64,000 bases of DNA from Aureispira sp963837355 (GTDB taxonomy: Bacteria > Bacteroidota > Bacteroidia > Chitinophagales > Saprospiraceae). Of the stretch, positions 36,051 through 45,301 are shown in pieces. Location: contig CAWIMY010000007.1 of assembly GCA_963837355.1 (NCBI GenBank), positions 248,001-312,000 of the forward strand, read 5' to 3'. The notes under the pieces were generated by a model. It had not been told where the DNA came from and ran no database searches. It was given only the letters and a program-made list of their open reading frames with translations. Position numbers and translations under genes: made by a program. How positions within the stretch are numbered: position 1 is the first letter of the stretch; every line of letters starts with the position of its first letter.

Positions 36051-37331
36051 TTAAGCTCCAATAATATTTTCGTACTTGACCATTTTCTCTTTGCCATCTT
36101 TTCTATCAGTCGAAAAAGAACCCTCGGTTGGGCTCAATTTTTTATAATGAAAGTCGTTGCCTAAAGAATTGACAGGGGTTTGTAGATGCTGGGCTTCGCC
36201 TTCCTTCCAACGCTTTTTCTCGCCTGTCATTTTATAAACATCCAAACCGCCATACCCTTGTGGCTTCTCAGAGCTAAAATAGAGCTCATTGGCTTGCTGG
36301 TAATAATAAGGTGTAATATCATCGCCTTCGCCATTAATCCGCGTTCCTAGGTTAAAAGAACGGGTAAAATTGCCATCGGTTGTTTTGATCGAATACCAAA
36401 TGTCGTAACCACCTTGGGTACCTGGAAGGGTAGAGGCAAAGTATAAAATTTCTTGTCCTTGCTCCGTCATGCCCAAGGTTGGGTGGGTACTAGAATAACC
36501 AACTCGATTGACGTTAGGGCCTAGTTTACGGATGTCAATAATTTCCCCGTTTTGCGCCAAGCGGCCTGTAAAAATATTATGCTCCGCTTGACCAATCTCT
36601 TGCTGGGCAAAATAAACAGTCTCTCCATCAGGAGCAATGTAAGGGGAGGAGCTGTTAAAAATAGGATTACCAACGGCACCGCGCAACAGTTCAATCCGAT
36701 TGTCAGGATAGATTTTTTTGATGCAAGTCCCCTGTGGTGTTTGGCATTCAATCAAGCCTACACCGTAGCGACTCATCTTAGTAATGGCTCGGTAGATCAC
36801 CGCTTCCTCGCCTTCTTTATCGTTTTCAAAATAACCGAGCGACCAGTTAGAGGTCTTTTCGCGTTCGTTCAAGATTTTTTGACAGGTTTGCAAGTGCTTT
36901 TGAGCAAGGGCCACGTAATCGTTGTCTGTTTCGCTGCCGTGGTTATTCAGGTAGGACTGAAAATGCTGGCTGGCCAAAATATACTCTCCTCGATATTTCA
37001 TTGCCAAGGCAAATTCGTACTGAATCAACGGGTAATTTTTGGACTTTTGAAGCAATGGCTGCAAAGCATTTTGACTGACTTCATATTCCTTAGCTGCTAA
37101 GGCCGTTTTGCCTAAGCGGTAAGTATCATCCGTCGTGAAGCGTTTGCGCATATCTTTGAGCGCGGCATAATAGGGATAAGCTTCTTGATAAAGCCCATCG
37201 TTATACAGGTCTTCTGCTTCTTGCAGAACGACCCGAATAGGTTGTTGTTTGATGCTGACGACATCTACCGTAGCGGGCTGCGCCAAAGCGATCTGACAAC
37301 AAAACAAACTTAGTAGAATTATTAATTTCAT
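36051..37331 (-). CDS. secreted TPR/PD40 beta-propeller protein
   Basis: A 426-residue protein with a signal peptide (MKLIILLSLFCCQIALAQ), TPR-like helices (about 35-150: YNDGLYQEAYPYYAALKDM) and PD40 propeller blades with SPYIAPDGETVYFAQQE and NELYFSSEKPQGYGGLDVYK. This resembles the N-terminal two-thirds of PorE-like proteins but without the OmpA peptidoglycan-binding domain. It is probably periplasmic or envelope-associated; a role with type IX secretion is inference only. It follows the LUD gene by 30 bp. Confidence 0.72.
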   Translation of the reverse strand: MKLIILLSLFCCQIALAQPATVDVVSIKQQPIRVVLQEAEDLYNDGLYQEAYPYYAALKDMRKRFTTDDTYRLGKTALAAKEYEVSQNALQPLLQKSKNYPLIQYEFALAMKYRGEYILASQHFQSYLNNHGSETDNDYVALAQKHLQTCQKILNEREKTSNWSLGYFENDKEGEEAVIYRAITKMSRYGVGLIECQTPQGTCIKKIYPDNRIELLRGAVGNPIFNSSSPYIAPDGETVYFAQQEIGQAEHNIFTGRLAQNGEIIDIRKLGPNVNRVGYSSTHPTLGMTEQGQEILYFASTLPGTQGGYDIWYSIKTTDGNFTRSFNLGTRINGEGDDITPYYYQQANELYFSSEKPQGYGGLDVYKMTGEKKRWKEGEAQHLQTPVNSLGNDFHYKKLSPTEGSFSTDRKDGKEKMVKYENIIGA

Positions 37332-37361
37332 TAGTTAAAATGCTAGTGAGAAAATCTAAAT

Positions 37362-37988
37362 TTAGGTATCTAATAAAAAAACAAACAGCTCTTTGGGACC
37401 ATGAGCACCATTGACTAACGTTTTTTCGATGTCAGCGGTACGGCTATTGGTCGAGGTAAAACAAAGCAGGGAAGGCCACTCTGTCAGACGAGCAGTTTGT
37501 AAACTTAAAATTTCTTTGAGGTGGTAAACGAGTTGGTTTGGGGTTGCTAAGACCAAATGTACAGGAGGTACGATAGACAAACTTCGTCCAGAGGCGGTAT
37601 TGCTACTCAGTAAAACGGTGCCTGTTCGCGCGATGAGCGCTTCGCAAGTGGTAATACTGGCTGGCACACGAAGCGGATCTTCTACCGATTCCTTCAAGGG
37701 CAGCTTTTGTTGAGCAAGTAGTTGATGCAGGCTTTCTTCCTTGCAGTGGATGGCTGGCCATTGGCGATGCTCGGCCAAACTACGTAATTGGCTGCCCAAT
37801 TCTTGTACAGAATTACAATAGACAAAACGGCCTCCATTAGCAGAAAACTGCTCGGCAAACACTACTTCTAAGGCATCTTCGGCCTCGTGAAACAGCCCAC
37901 CTGTCAGTGCGTTGGGATAAGGCAATGGCTCAGAGGGGTCAGCTTGTTTTCTTAATCGATCTAGTATGCGGTCTCTAGCAGAATCCAC
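37362..37988 (-). CDS. LUD domain protein (LutC/YkgG-like)
   Basis: A 208-residue protein with the LUD-domain signature: TCEALIARTGTVLLSS, then VPPVHLVLA and the ending ADIEKTLVNGAHGPKELFVF. Related LutC takes part in lactate oxidation with LutAB, but lutA and lutB are absent here. In Bacteroidota this gene is commonly found beside ftsH and rsfS, as in this window, where its role is not established. Confidence 0.85.
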   Translation of the reverse strand: MDSARDRILDRLRKQADPSEPLPYPNALTGGLFHEAEDALEVVFAEQFSANGGRFVYCNSVQELGSQLRSLAEHRQWPAIHCKEESLHQLLAQQKLPLKESVEDPLRVPASITTCEALIARTGTVLLSSNTASGRSLSIVPPVHLVLATPNQLVYHLKEILSLQTARLTEWPSLLCFTSTNSRTADIEKTLVNGAHGPKELFVFLLDT

Positions 37989-38122
37989 GTGTTATTTTTC
38001 TATTAAATAATCTGGCCTAGTGGGTATTAGTTAACTCAACGACAAATAGTTGAATTATAAAAAGCCCAATGGCCGTTGAAAACACAAGATATTAATTTTG
38101 TACCGCTTGCAAGGATTTTACA

Positions 38123-38158
38123 CAAAAAAAAGCCCGAACGAATGTCATCGCTCGGGCT
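38123..38158 (-). terminator. terminator of ftsH
   Basis: AGCCCGA (38131-38137) pairs with TCGGGCT (38152-38158), and the minus strand continues into an eight-base T run. Confidence 0.9.
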
Positions 38159-38239
38159 AGTATTTTTATATTAAGTAGGCAAACAAAAGTAACCGTTTTT
38201 TGGTGCGAAAAATTTTGTGTGACTACTTAAGTAGTGCGT

Positions 38240-40261
38240 TTAGTGGTTCTCATCTGGCAAGTCGTCAGGATCTAACAAGGTATCTACCCCGTTATTCTCT
38301 CCAGCTGCCTTTTCGCCACTTTGCTCATCTGGAACATCGTCGTAGACGCGTTTGCCAATCAAATGCTCTACATCGGCGCGCAAAAGTACTTCTTTGTTCA
38401 ACAACTCATTGGCAAGCAATTCTAATTCCTTACGTTTTTCTTTGAGCAACTGCAAGGCGCGGTTGTACTGTTGGTCGATCAACTTACGAATTTCTTGGTC
38501 AATCAACTCTGCGGTAGCCTCTGAATAGGGCTTGGCAAACTGATTGTTTTTCATCATTTCGTAGTAAGAAACGTTTCCAATCTTATCGTTCATCCCGTAA
38601 ATCATCACCAAGTTGTAAGCATGTTGCGTAACGCGATCTAAGTCATTTTGCGCACCCGTAGAAACCTGCCCGAAGATGATTTCCTCTGCGGCACGTCCTG
38701 CCAACAACCCACACATTTGGTCGAGTAAATGCTGACGGGGGACAATGTGCTTCTCTTTGGGCAAATATTGGGCATAACCCAAGGCCGATAATCCACGAGG
38801 GACAATCGTCACTTTGACCAATGGATAAGCGTGTTCTAAGAACCAACCACTAATGGCATGACCCGACTCGTGGTAAGCAATAACGCGTTTTTCTTCTGGA
38901 GAAATGAGTTTGTTTTTCTTTTCTAAACCACCAATCACCCGATCAATGGCTTTGTTAAAGTCTATCATTTCTACTTCCGACTTATCATAGCGTGCCGCAA
39001 TCAAGGCCGCTTCGTTACAGATATTGGCGATTTCAGCTCCTGCAAAACCAGGTGTCTGCATAGCCAAAGTTTTGGCATCTACATTATCGCTAATACGGAT
39101 AGGTTTCAAGTGTACTTTGAAGATTTGCTCTCTACCGACCAAGTCAGGTTTTCCAATACCAATCTGGCGATCAAAACGCCCTGGGCGTAATAAAGCGGTA
39201 TCTAAAATATCGGGGCGGTTGGTAGCGGCGACTAAGATAACGCCTTTGTCGGTACTAAAACCATCCATTTCCACCAACAACTGGTTCAAGGTATTTTCGC
39301 GCTCGTCATTGCCTTGCATCGAGTTGCGTCCTCTAGCACGGCCGATGGCATCAATCTCATCAATAAAGATGATACAGGGTGCTTTTTCACGAGCTTGGCG
39401 GAATAAATCCCGTACCCTAGAGGCTCCAACCCCTACAAACATCTCTACAAAATCAGATCCTGAAATACTAAAGAAAGGCACATTGGCTTCTCCTGCCACA
39501 GCTTTCGCTAATAAGGTTTTACCCGTACCAGGAGCACCGACTAATAAAACCCCTTTAGGAATCTTACCACCCAATACTGTATATTTTTTAGGATTGCGTA
39601 AGAAGTCTACAACTTCCATGACTTCCTCTTTCGCTTCGTCCAAGCCCGCTACATCCTTAAACGTAACATTTACTTTGGTGTCCTTGTCAAACAAGGTAGC
39701 TTTAGAGCGACCAATATTGAAAATCTGGCCACCAGCACCGCCTCCGCCACCACCGACGCGGCGCATGAAGAAAACCCAAATGGCGATCAACAAAATAAAG
39801 GGAAAGAGCCACATGATAATCCCCGCTAACGTACCTTTGGTATCTGCAGTAATTAGAATGTCTTTGGCATCAGGATTGTCTTTGTTGGCTGCTGCATATC
39901 TGTCTTTGGCGACCTCTATTTTGTCCATAAAGTTTTCCAAAGCAATAATCGTATACTTGTAGTGAGGCCCTGGATTGTTCATCCCAATACTAGAGCGAGC
40001 TACTTTTTTGTAAGCTTCTTCTTCCAGCTTCTCTTTGGCGATGTAGACTTCAGCGTGCTTACTTTGCTCCCCTGTGCTGACCACCACAATTTTGCTAACG
40101 TCTCCCGAATCAATTAAGGCAGTCAGTTCACCCATCGTAATGTCGGGCATACTTCCTGTAAAATTGAAGAAATTGAGAGCGAGTACCACCACTGCAATGA
40201 TCCCATAAAACCAGTAGGCATTGAATTTTGGTTTGTTACTCGGTGATTTTTTTTGTTCCAT
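38240..40261 (-). CDS. ftsH: ATP-dependent zinc metalloprotease FtsH
   Basis: A 673-residue membrane protease with two membrane segments (about 17-34 and 147-168) flanking a periplasmic domain. The AAA+ module has Walker A GAPGTGKT (244-251), Walker B IIFIDEID, and the second region of homology with RPGRFDRQI. The zinc site is HESGH (465-469). It degrades misfolded membrane proteins and short-lived regulators. It lies downstream of rsfS on the same strand. Confidence 0.97.
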   Translation of the reverse strand: MEQKKSPSNKPKFNAYWFYGIIAVVVLALNFFNFTGSMPDITMGELTALIDSGDVSKIVVVSTGEQSKHAEVYIAKEKLEEEAYKKVARSSIGMNNPGPHYKYTIIALENFMDKIEVAKDRYAAANKDNPDAKDILITADTKGTLAGIIMWLFPFILLIAIWVFFMRRVGGGGGGAGGQIFNIGRSKATLFDKDTKVNVTFKDVAGLDEAKEEVMEVVDFLRNPKKYTVLGGKIPKGVLLVGAPGTGKTLLAKAVAGEANVPFFSISGSDFVEMFVGVGASRVRDLFRQAREKAPCIIFIDEIDAIGRARGRNSMQGNDERENTLNQLLVEMDGFSTDKGVILVAATNRPDILDTALLRPGRFDRQIGIGKPDLVGREQIFKVHLKPIRISDNVDAKTLAMQTPGFAGAEIANICNEAALIAARYDKSEVEMIDFNKAIDRVIGGLEKKNKLISPEEKRVIAYHESGHAISGWFLEHAYPLVKVTIVPRGLSALGYAQYLPKEKHIVPRQHLLDQMCGLLAGRAAEEIIFGQVSTGAQNDLDRVTQHAYNLVMIYGMNDKIGNVSYYEMMKNNQFAKPYSEATAELIDQEIRKLIDQQYNRALQLLKEKRKELELLANELLNKEVLLRADVEHLIGKRVYDDVPDEQSGEKAAGENNGVDTLLDPDDLPDENH

Positions 40262-40454
40262 GTTATAATAGTGTATGTTGGTTATTGTCTAGAAACAAAA
40301 CCTAGGGAATCGCCGCAAATAAAAGGAAAAGAAAGTCTCCTATTCGTGACAGCCTAATGGCTGTTTCTTCTAGTTAGTCTTACAACTCCAAACCTATCAA
40401 AAAGTTGACCTGAAAGTGTTAGTAAGATTAGTTTTTGGGTTAATGAAAACTTAA

Positions 40455-40838
40455 TTAGTCCTCGTAGCGTGTAATCTTTGCATCGCTCCACAAATCATCC
40501 AAGTTATAAAACTCTCTTTTCTCGGCAGAAAAAACGTGTACTACGACAGAAAAGTAGTCGAGCAACAGCCAGTTACCAGGCGTTCCTTCCGAGTGATTGG
40601 GGCGAAATCCAAATTCGTCATAGACACGGCGTACGACGTTTTTTAAAATTCCCGCAATTTGTGTGTTAGAAGTACCGTGACAAATGATAAAGAAATCACT
40701 GCTGGCTTCTTCTAGGTGACGCATGTCAAATAAAACAATTTCCTTTCCTTTATTGTCTTGCATGGCATCAACGATGAGACTATTCAGTACATCGGGTTGA
40801 GGGGCATTCTGTTGAAAAGCAGACGTTCTATTACTCAA
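40455..40838 (-). CDS. rsfS: ribosome silencing factor RsfS
   Basis: A 127-residue Iojap/RsfS protein: D-M-R-H-L-E-E-A-S-S-D-F-F-I-I-C-H-G-T-S, then P-G-N-W-L-L-L-D-Y-F-S-V-V-V-H-V-F, both hallmark motifs. It binds L14 on the large subunit and blocks subunit joining in poor growth conditions. It is divergent from birA, and ftsH follows downstream. Confidence 0.95.
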   Translation of the reverse strand: MSNRTSAFQQNAPQPDVLNSLIVDAMQDNKGKEIVLFDMRHLEEASSDFFIICHGTSNTQIAGILKNVVRRVYDEFGFRPNHSEGTPGNWLLLDYFSVVVHVFSAEKREFYNLDDLWSDAKITRYED

Positions 40839-40913
40839 TATTCTAGTAGTTTGATGAAGAATTATTTACGTTTTGTTAGAAGTATCTAAATCGAAAAAGC
40901 AACAAAAAAAGTT

Positions 40914-40921
40914 TACTTTTG
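40914..40921 (+). promoter_or_regulatory. candidate -7 box of birA
   Basis: TACTTTTG fits TAnnTTTG 48 bp before the TTG start of birA in the divergent rsfS-birA intergenic region. No TTTG -33 box is seen at the right distance. Confidence 0.4.
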
Positions 40922-40969
40922 ATCGAAGGGAAAAATACATCGCCATAAGATACCTTAAAAGCATTTATT

Positions 40970-41755
40970 TTGGACATAAGACCTATTATTTCTAACAGCC
41001 TCTTTATTGGAAAAGTTGCAATCTACAAAGCCAACTTGGATTCGACGAACGCCCATGCTAAACTATTGTTGTCAAAAAGCAATCCAATAGAAGGAACTGC
41101 CATTTATGCGGGTTATCAGACCGAAGGTAGGGGACAATTTGGCAGCTCTTGGCAAAGCATCCCTAAGGAAAATATCTTGCTATCGGTTATTTTGCGCCCC
41201 AAATTTTTGTTGGTCGAACAGCAATTTCGCCTACATCAAGTAGTTGCCCTAGCTGTACACGATTTATTATCGACCTACCTTTTACCTGTTGATGACTTAA
41301 AAATTAAGTGGCCCAATGATATTTATTACCAAGATCAAAAAATGGGTGGCATTCTCATAGAAAATCAACTCAAAGGCGCTTACTTAGAAAGTGCCGTGAT
41401 TGGACTTGGCTTAAACATTAACCAACGCGATTTTTCGACGACCTTAAACCGCGCGACTTCGCTGCACTTGCAAACGGGGAGCCATTACGAGGTGGTCGAT
41501 TTGATTGGAGAATTTTGTTGGTACTTGGAACAGCGGTATTTGCAACTGCGCGCCCAACAACACGCATCGTTGGAAGTGCAGTACTTGCAAGTGCTCTACG
41601 GCTATCAAGAATGGCGGACTTTTCAAGATGCTCGAACAGGCGAATCCTTTCGAGGCAAAATCGTAGGCTTAGATGCCAAAGGCTTGTTAAAAGTACAGCG
41701 CAATGGTGCTACGAAAGCTTACCAGTTCAAGGAGCTTATTTTTGAATTTGCTTAA
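40970..41755 (+). CDS. birA: biotin--[acetyl-CoA-carboxylase] ligase
   Basis: A 261-residue, repressor-less biotin ligase (no N-terminal HTH). It has D-S-T-N, the biotinyl-5'-AMP loop GYQTEGRGQFGSSW, KWPNDIYYQDQKMGGILIE and GLGLNIN. It attaches biotin to carrier proteins such as the partner of the carboxylase beta subunit encoded at 46.3 kb. The start is TTG at 40970; no suitable ATG precedes the conserved region. Its 3' end overlaps the convergent capA-like gene by 20 bp. Confidence 0.92.
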   Translation: MDIRPIISNSLFIGKVAIYKANLDSTNAHAKLLLSKSNPIEGTAIYAGYQTEGRGQFGSSWQSIPKENILLSVILRPKFLLVEQQFRLHQVVALAVHDLLSTYLLPVDDLKIKWPNDIYYQDQKMGGILIENQLKGAYLESAVIGLGLNINQRDFSTTLNRATSLHLQTGSHYEVVDLIGEFCWYLEQRYLQLRAQQHASLEVQYLQVLYGYQEWRTFQDARTGESFRGKIVGLDAKGLLKVQRNGATKAYQFKELIFEFA

Positions 41756-42932
41756 CCAAATTGTCTTCCTGTAAGCTATCCAAGAGTACGTCGACTACGG
41801 GTACATACAATCTTCCTTCGTCTGTAATGACCAAGGGCGATTCGGGAAAGTCACTAATAGAAAGTGCCTGTAATTGCTCCAACGCTTGTTTTTCCTCATC
41901 CAAGACAGGAATACCTTCTCCAAGTTGTTTCGTAGAAACCACCGTTCCTCCCAAAAAGCGCCCCTGCTTATCCAGCAACAACTGAAAAATAGGACCAACC
42001 CCTTTGGGGCCTTTCAAACTAAATTTCTCATAGGTACAAAAGTTGCCCATACTATAGGTAATAAAACGCTCCTTATAGACCTCCGCAGCCCGCGTTACGT
42101 GTGGGCCATGCCCTAACAATACATCTGCCCCGGCATCAATACAGTCGTGGGCAAATTTATAGACATTGCCTCGATTATACCCCAAGAAAATCTCGTCTTT
42201 GCGGGGCGTGTGGGTGGCCTTAGCGCCTTCGGCACCTGCATGAAAAGACACCAATACAATATCGCAGATAGTATCCAAGTGGGCGACAATGGCTGCTGCC
42301 TCTTGGTAGTTTTTCATGCTGAAACAACCACTATTAGGAGCCGTCGCCAAAAAGCCGTATTTGACCCCATTTTTCTCAAACGTCGTATAAGGTTTATCTT
42401 GTGAACCCGCATAGTGCAAGCCCGAAGTATCCAAAACAGCAGCACTAGCACTGCGGCCACCTGCCCCAAAGTCATTGGCGTGGTTGTTGGCAATGCTCAC
42501 CACATCAAAACCCGCTCGTTTGAGGTGGTTGGTATAATGCGCAGGCATTCTAAAGGTATAGCAGTAACGTGGATCATTGCAAGACTTGGCCTTGCCCCCT
42601 CGTCCTATCACGCCCTCCAAATTGCCAAAGGTAACATCCGCATCAATTAAATACTCTGTTACCCCATACAATAAGCCATTGCCATCGTTGGCGGGCAAGG
42701 AACGCTTATCGGGATAATCGGTTCCCAACATGATGTCCCCTACAGCAGTTAAGCGAATGGTATCTAAAATAGGAGCGGGGGCAGGAGTGCTATCCATTAA
42801 GCGCTCAATGCCTCGCAAGGATAATTGGTCGGGGGCTACTTGCCCCGTTTGCGCTCCACTTAGCGAGCAGGCCACCACACTTAAAAAAATACCTATCAAG
42901 CCACTCCAACGTATTATTGCTACTTTCATCAT
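41736..42932 (-). CDS. CapA family metallophosphatase-like lipoprotein
   Basis: A 398-residue protein starting MMKVAIIRW at 42932, with lipobox LSVVACSLSG. The CapA/PGA_cap domain shows AVGDIMLG, TFGNLEGVI, SIANNHANDFG, VSFHAGAEG, LLGHGPH and ITYSMGNF, the usual metal-ligand motifs. Family members take part in capsule or polyglutamate synthesis; no capsule genes are adjacent, so the substrate is unknown. The longer frame from 43007 is rejected because the signal peptide starts at 42932. A TACTTTTG box on the minus strand at 43047-43040 may be its promoter. Confidence 0.85.
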   Translation of the reverse strand: MMKVAIIRWSGLIGIFLSVVACSLSGAQTGQVAPDQLSLRGIERLMDSTPAPAPILDTIRLTAVGDIMLGTDYPDKRSLPANDGNGLLYGVTEYLIDADVTFGNLEGVIGRGGKAKSCNDPRYCYTFRMPAHYTNHLKRAGFDVVSIANNHANDFGAGGRSASAAVLDTSGLHYAGSQDKPYTTFEKNGVKYGFLATAPNSGCFSMKNYQEAAAIVAHLDTICDIVLVSFHAGAEGAKATHTPRKDEIFLGYNRGNVYKFAHDCIDAGADVLLGHGPHVTRAAEVYKERFITYSMGNFCTYEKFSLKGPKGVGPIFQLLLDKQGRFLGGTVVSTKQLGEGIPVLDEEKQALEQLQALSISDFPESPLVITDEGRLYVPVVDVLLDSLQEDNLVKQIQK

Positions 42933-43141
42933 TAATTTATTAAGCCTATTCAGAGAAGATAACGCGGTTAACGCTCTCTGATGCCTTGAAAGGGCATTTT
43001 TAAACAATTTTATTCTTGTAACGTCTATTATTATTCCTGCAAAAGTACCTATTTTTAAAGCAAGTTCCCTGTCGCAGTGCCTTAATTTTATGCCATAAAG
43101 CTATACAGGGGGATTTTATTACCTTAATCGTATCGTTTATA

Positions 43142-43534
43142 ATGGATTCTTCTACCCCTGTTGCTGTTGTTTGTGGCTTATTACAGCAAGCCGATAAATT
43201 TTTGTTACTGCAGCGCAGTGCGCAACAGAAGCATCCCCTGCAATGGGAATTTCCTGGTGGAAAAATAGAAGCGGGCGAGTGTGCGGAAGCGGCTTTGCGG
43301 CGCGAATGGCAGGAAGAATTGCAGGTAGAGATCAAGGTTGGGGCTGCGTTGCCGAGTGTTGTGGTGCAAAAAGGAAGCTTTTTTATAGAGCTCTTTCCGT
43401 TCTACTGCCAGCTTGTCAGGGGTAGCATTTCACTGACAGAGCACATTGATCAAGCTTGGCTGTCGCCCAAAGCCGCTCTACAAAAGGATTTGAGCAAAGG
43501 GGATCGGATGATCTTAGAAGCCTTATTGAGCTGA
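43142..43534 (+). CDS. mutT: NUDIX hydrolase, MutT-like (8-oxo-dGTP diphosphatase)
   Basis: A 130-residue protein with a complete Nudix box, GGKIEAGECAEAALRREWQE followed by E-L. The start MDSSTPVAVVCGLLQ is close to MutT proteins that remove 8-oxo-dGTP. Substrate specificity is inferred from similarity. It is on the same strand as trxB but separated by 171 bp and a -7 box. Confidence 0.88.
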   Translation: MDSSTPVAVVCGLLQQADKFLLLQRSAQQKHPLQWEFPGGKIEAGECAEAALRREWQEELQVEIKVGAALPSVVVQKGSFFIELFPFYCQLVRGSISLTEHIDQAWLSPKAALQKDLSKGDRMILEALLS

Positions 43535-43602
43535 TGTTTAATGGGTTGACCATTTTTTAGAGGAGTAAGCTAACGTAATGCATTCCTACCCTAAAAATTT
43601 CC

Positions 43603-43610
43603 TACCTTTG
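43603..43610 (+). promoter_or_regulatory. candidate -7 box of trxB
   Basis: TACCTTTG matches TAnnTTTG 96 bp upstream of the trxB ATG. No good -33 TTTG is seen, so the support is moderate. Confidence 0.5.
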
Positions 43611-43705
43611 TGGAAAATCGACCCCTACTATTTTACCAACTTAGGCGCAGGATTTGCGTTATGTTGGAGTAAACTGCTATTGACTACTAAAAAATAATCT
43701 GCATT

Positions 43706-44647
43706 ATGGCTAAGGAAGCAACTTGTGTAATTATTGGTTCAGGCCCTGCGGGCTATACCGCCGCTATTTACGCTGCACGAGCGAATATGAAACCTATTTT
43801 ATACACTGGAAGAGAACCTGGTGGACAATTGATGATTACCAATGATGTAGAAAATTTTCCTGGTTATCCCAACGGTGTGATGGGGCCAGAGATGATGATG
43901 GACTTGGAAAAACAAGCGTTGCGCTTTGAGACGGAAGTGAACAAGGGGGTAATGATCGAAAAAGTAGATTTTTCGGGGCCTGTACATAAGCTTTGGACGG
44001 ATGCAGGAGAAGAAATTCACGCCAACAGTGTGATTATCGCAACAGGCGCTTCTGCTCGGTATTTGGGCTTGGAATCGGAGCGCAATTACATGAACAAAGG
44101 TGTTTCCGCTTGTGCTGTTTGTGATGGCTTTTTCTATCGAGGCAAAGAGGTTGGTATTGTAGGTGGTGGCGACAGTGCTTGTGAAGAGGCCACCTATCTA
44201 TCTAAAATGTGCCCAACGGTACACATGTTTGTTCGTCGCGATGAGCTGCGCGCTTCCAAAATCATGCAAGAACGCGTGATCAACAACGATAAGATTACCA
44301 TCCATTGGAATACCGAAGTACAAGAAATATTAGGAAATGGAGAGGAGGTGACAGGCGCGCGTATTCTCAACAATAAAACAAACAAAGAAACCAGTATTGA
44401 TATGGCGGGCTTTTTTGTAGCGATTGGACATACGCCCAATACCCAGATTTTCAAAGACTGGCTAGATATGGACAACACGGGCTATTTGGTAACCAAAGCA
44501 GGCAGTACCCACACCAACATTGCAGGCGTATTTGCCAGTGGAGATGCACAGGATAAAGATTATCGTCAAGCGATTACCGCCGCAGGTACAGGTTGTATGG
44601 CCGCCTTGGATGCCGAACGTTACTTGGCTGCTGAAGGTGTTTTGTAG
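43706..44647 (+). CDS. trxB: thioredoxin-disulfide reductase
   Basis: A 313-residue flavoprotein: FAD-binding GSGPAG (11-16), redox-active CAVC (136-139), NADPH-binding GGGDSACEEA and the C-terminal FAD motif GVFASGDAQD. It reduces thioredoxin with NADPH. Length and motifs are standard. Confidence 0.97.
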   Translation: MAKEATCVIIGSGPAGYTAAIYAARANMKPILYTGREPGGQLMITNDVENFPGYPNGVMGPEMMMDLEKQALRFETEVNKGVMIEKVDFSGPVHKLWTDAGEEIHANSVIIATGASARYLGLESERNYMNKGVSACAVCDGFFYRGKEVGIVGGGDSACEEATYLSKMCPTVHMFVRRDELRASKIMQERVINNDKITIHWNTEVQEILGNGEEVTGARILNNKTNKETSIDMAGFFVAIGHTPNTQIFKDWLDMDNTGYLVTKAGSTHTNIAGVFASGDAQDKDYRQAITAAGTGCMAALDAERYLAAEGVL

Positions 44648-44673
44648 ACTACTACCCTTCTGATAAAAACATA

Positions 44674-44715
44674 AAAAATCCCTCTATCGCGCTTACTGCG
44701 GATAGAGGGATTTTT
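44674..44715. terminator. bidirectional terminator between trxB and a membrane-protein gene
   Basis: AAAAATCCCTCTATC (44674-44688) pairs with GATAGAGGGATTTTT (44701-44715), giving a T run on both strands for these convergent genes. Confidence 0.92.
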
Positions 44716-44742
44716 AGATTTAAGCTATTACCAAGAACTTAA

Positions 44743-45207
44743 TTAAATTCTAGGGCCAAAGCCACCTGCTCCGTAAAAAATAATTCCGATAAGAATTAGG
44801 ATCAAGAAAATAAGACTAATCCAAAAAGCTAAGTCAGCAATAAGTCCACCGCCTTTGTTGCGGGCAATAATGGCTAAGATTAAGCCTACTATTGGAAATA
44901 TAAAGGCAAAGACTAAGGCCACGATGCTCAAAATTGCAATGTCATCATTTTGCTGTTGGGCATTATCAATGCGTTTCTGCAACCGCAATTTGCGTCGGTC
45001 ACTGGTGGCGCGCTCTAGACGAGTTTCCAAGCGGGCAACTCTTGCTTCTTGGCGCAATTGTTTTCTTAATTCTTTTTTAGATAAAGTAGTTCTTTCTACT
45101 GGAGGAACTTCCTCTACTATGCTAGCTGGTGCAACTGCCGCAGAAGTGAAAAAAAGGAGTCCTAGACTACAAATAAATAGTGTGAATAGTTGGTAAGTAC
45201 GTTGCAT
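44743..45207 (-). CDS. hypothetical membrane protein with coiled coil
   Basis: A 154-residue protein: signal-like N terminus (LFICSLGLLFFTSAAVA), a basic coiled coil (about 43-86, KKELRKQLRQEARVARLETR), two membrane segments (about 92-112 and 124-146) and a Gly-rich end. The arrangement is common in Bacteroidota but has no known function. Confidence 0.65.
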   Translation of the reverse strand: MQRTYQLFTLFICSLGLLFFTSAAVAPASIVEEVPPVERTTLSKKELRKQLRQEARVARLETRLERATSDRRKLRLQKRIDNAQQQNDDIAILSIVALVFAFIFPIVGLILAIIARNKGGGLIADLAFWISLIFLILILIGIIFYGAGGFGPRI

Positions 45208-45301
45208 GTTCTAAACTTGTGTGGTTTATAAAAAAAAATAAGTGTTTAACAATAGCTATTGTATGGTTAAACAAGAACAGTAATAGAACAGCGCTACAAC
45301 T

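Noticed and set aside
39024..39962. 312-codon plus-strand frame opposite ftsH
   Set aside because: It is antisense to the highly conserved ftsH reading frame and has no protein-like features.
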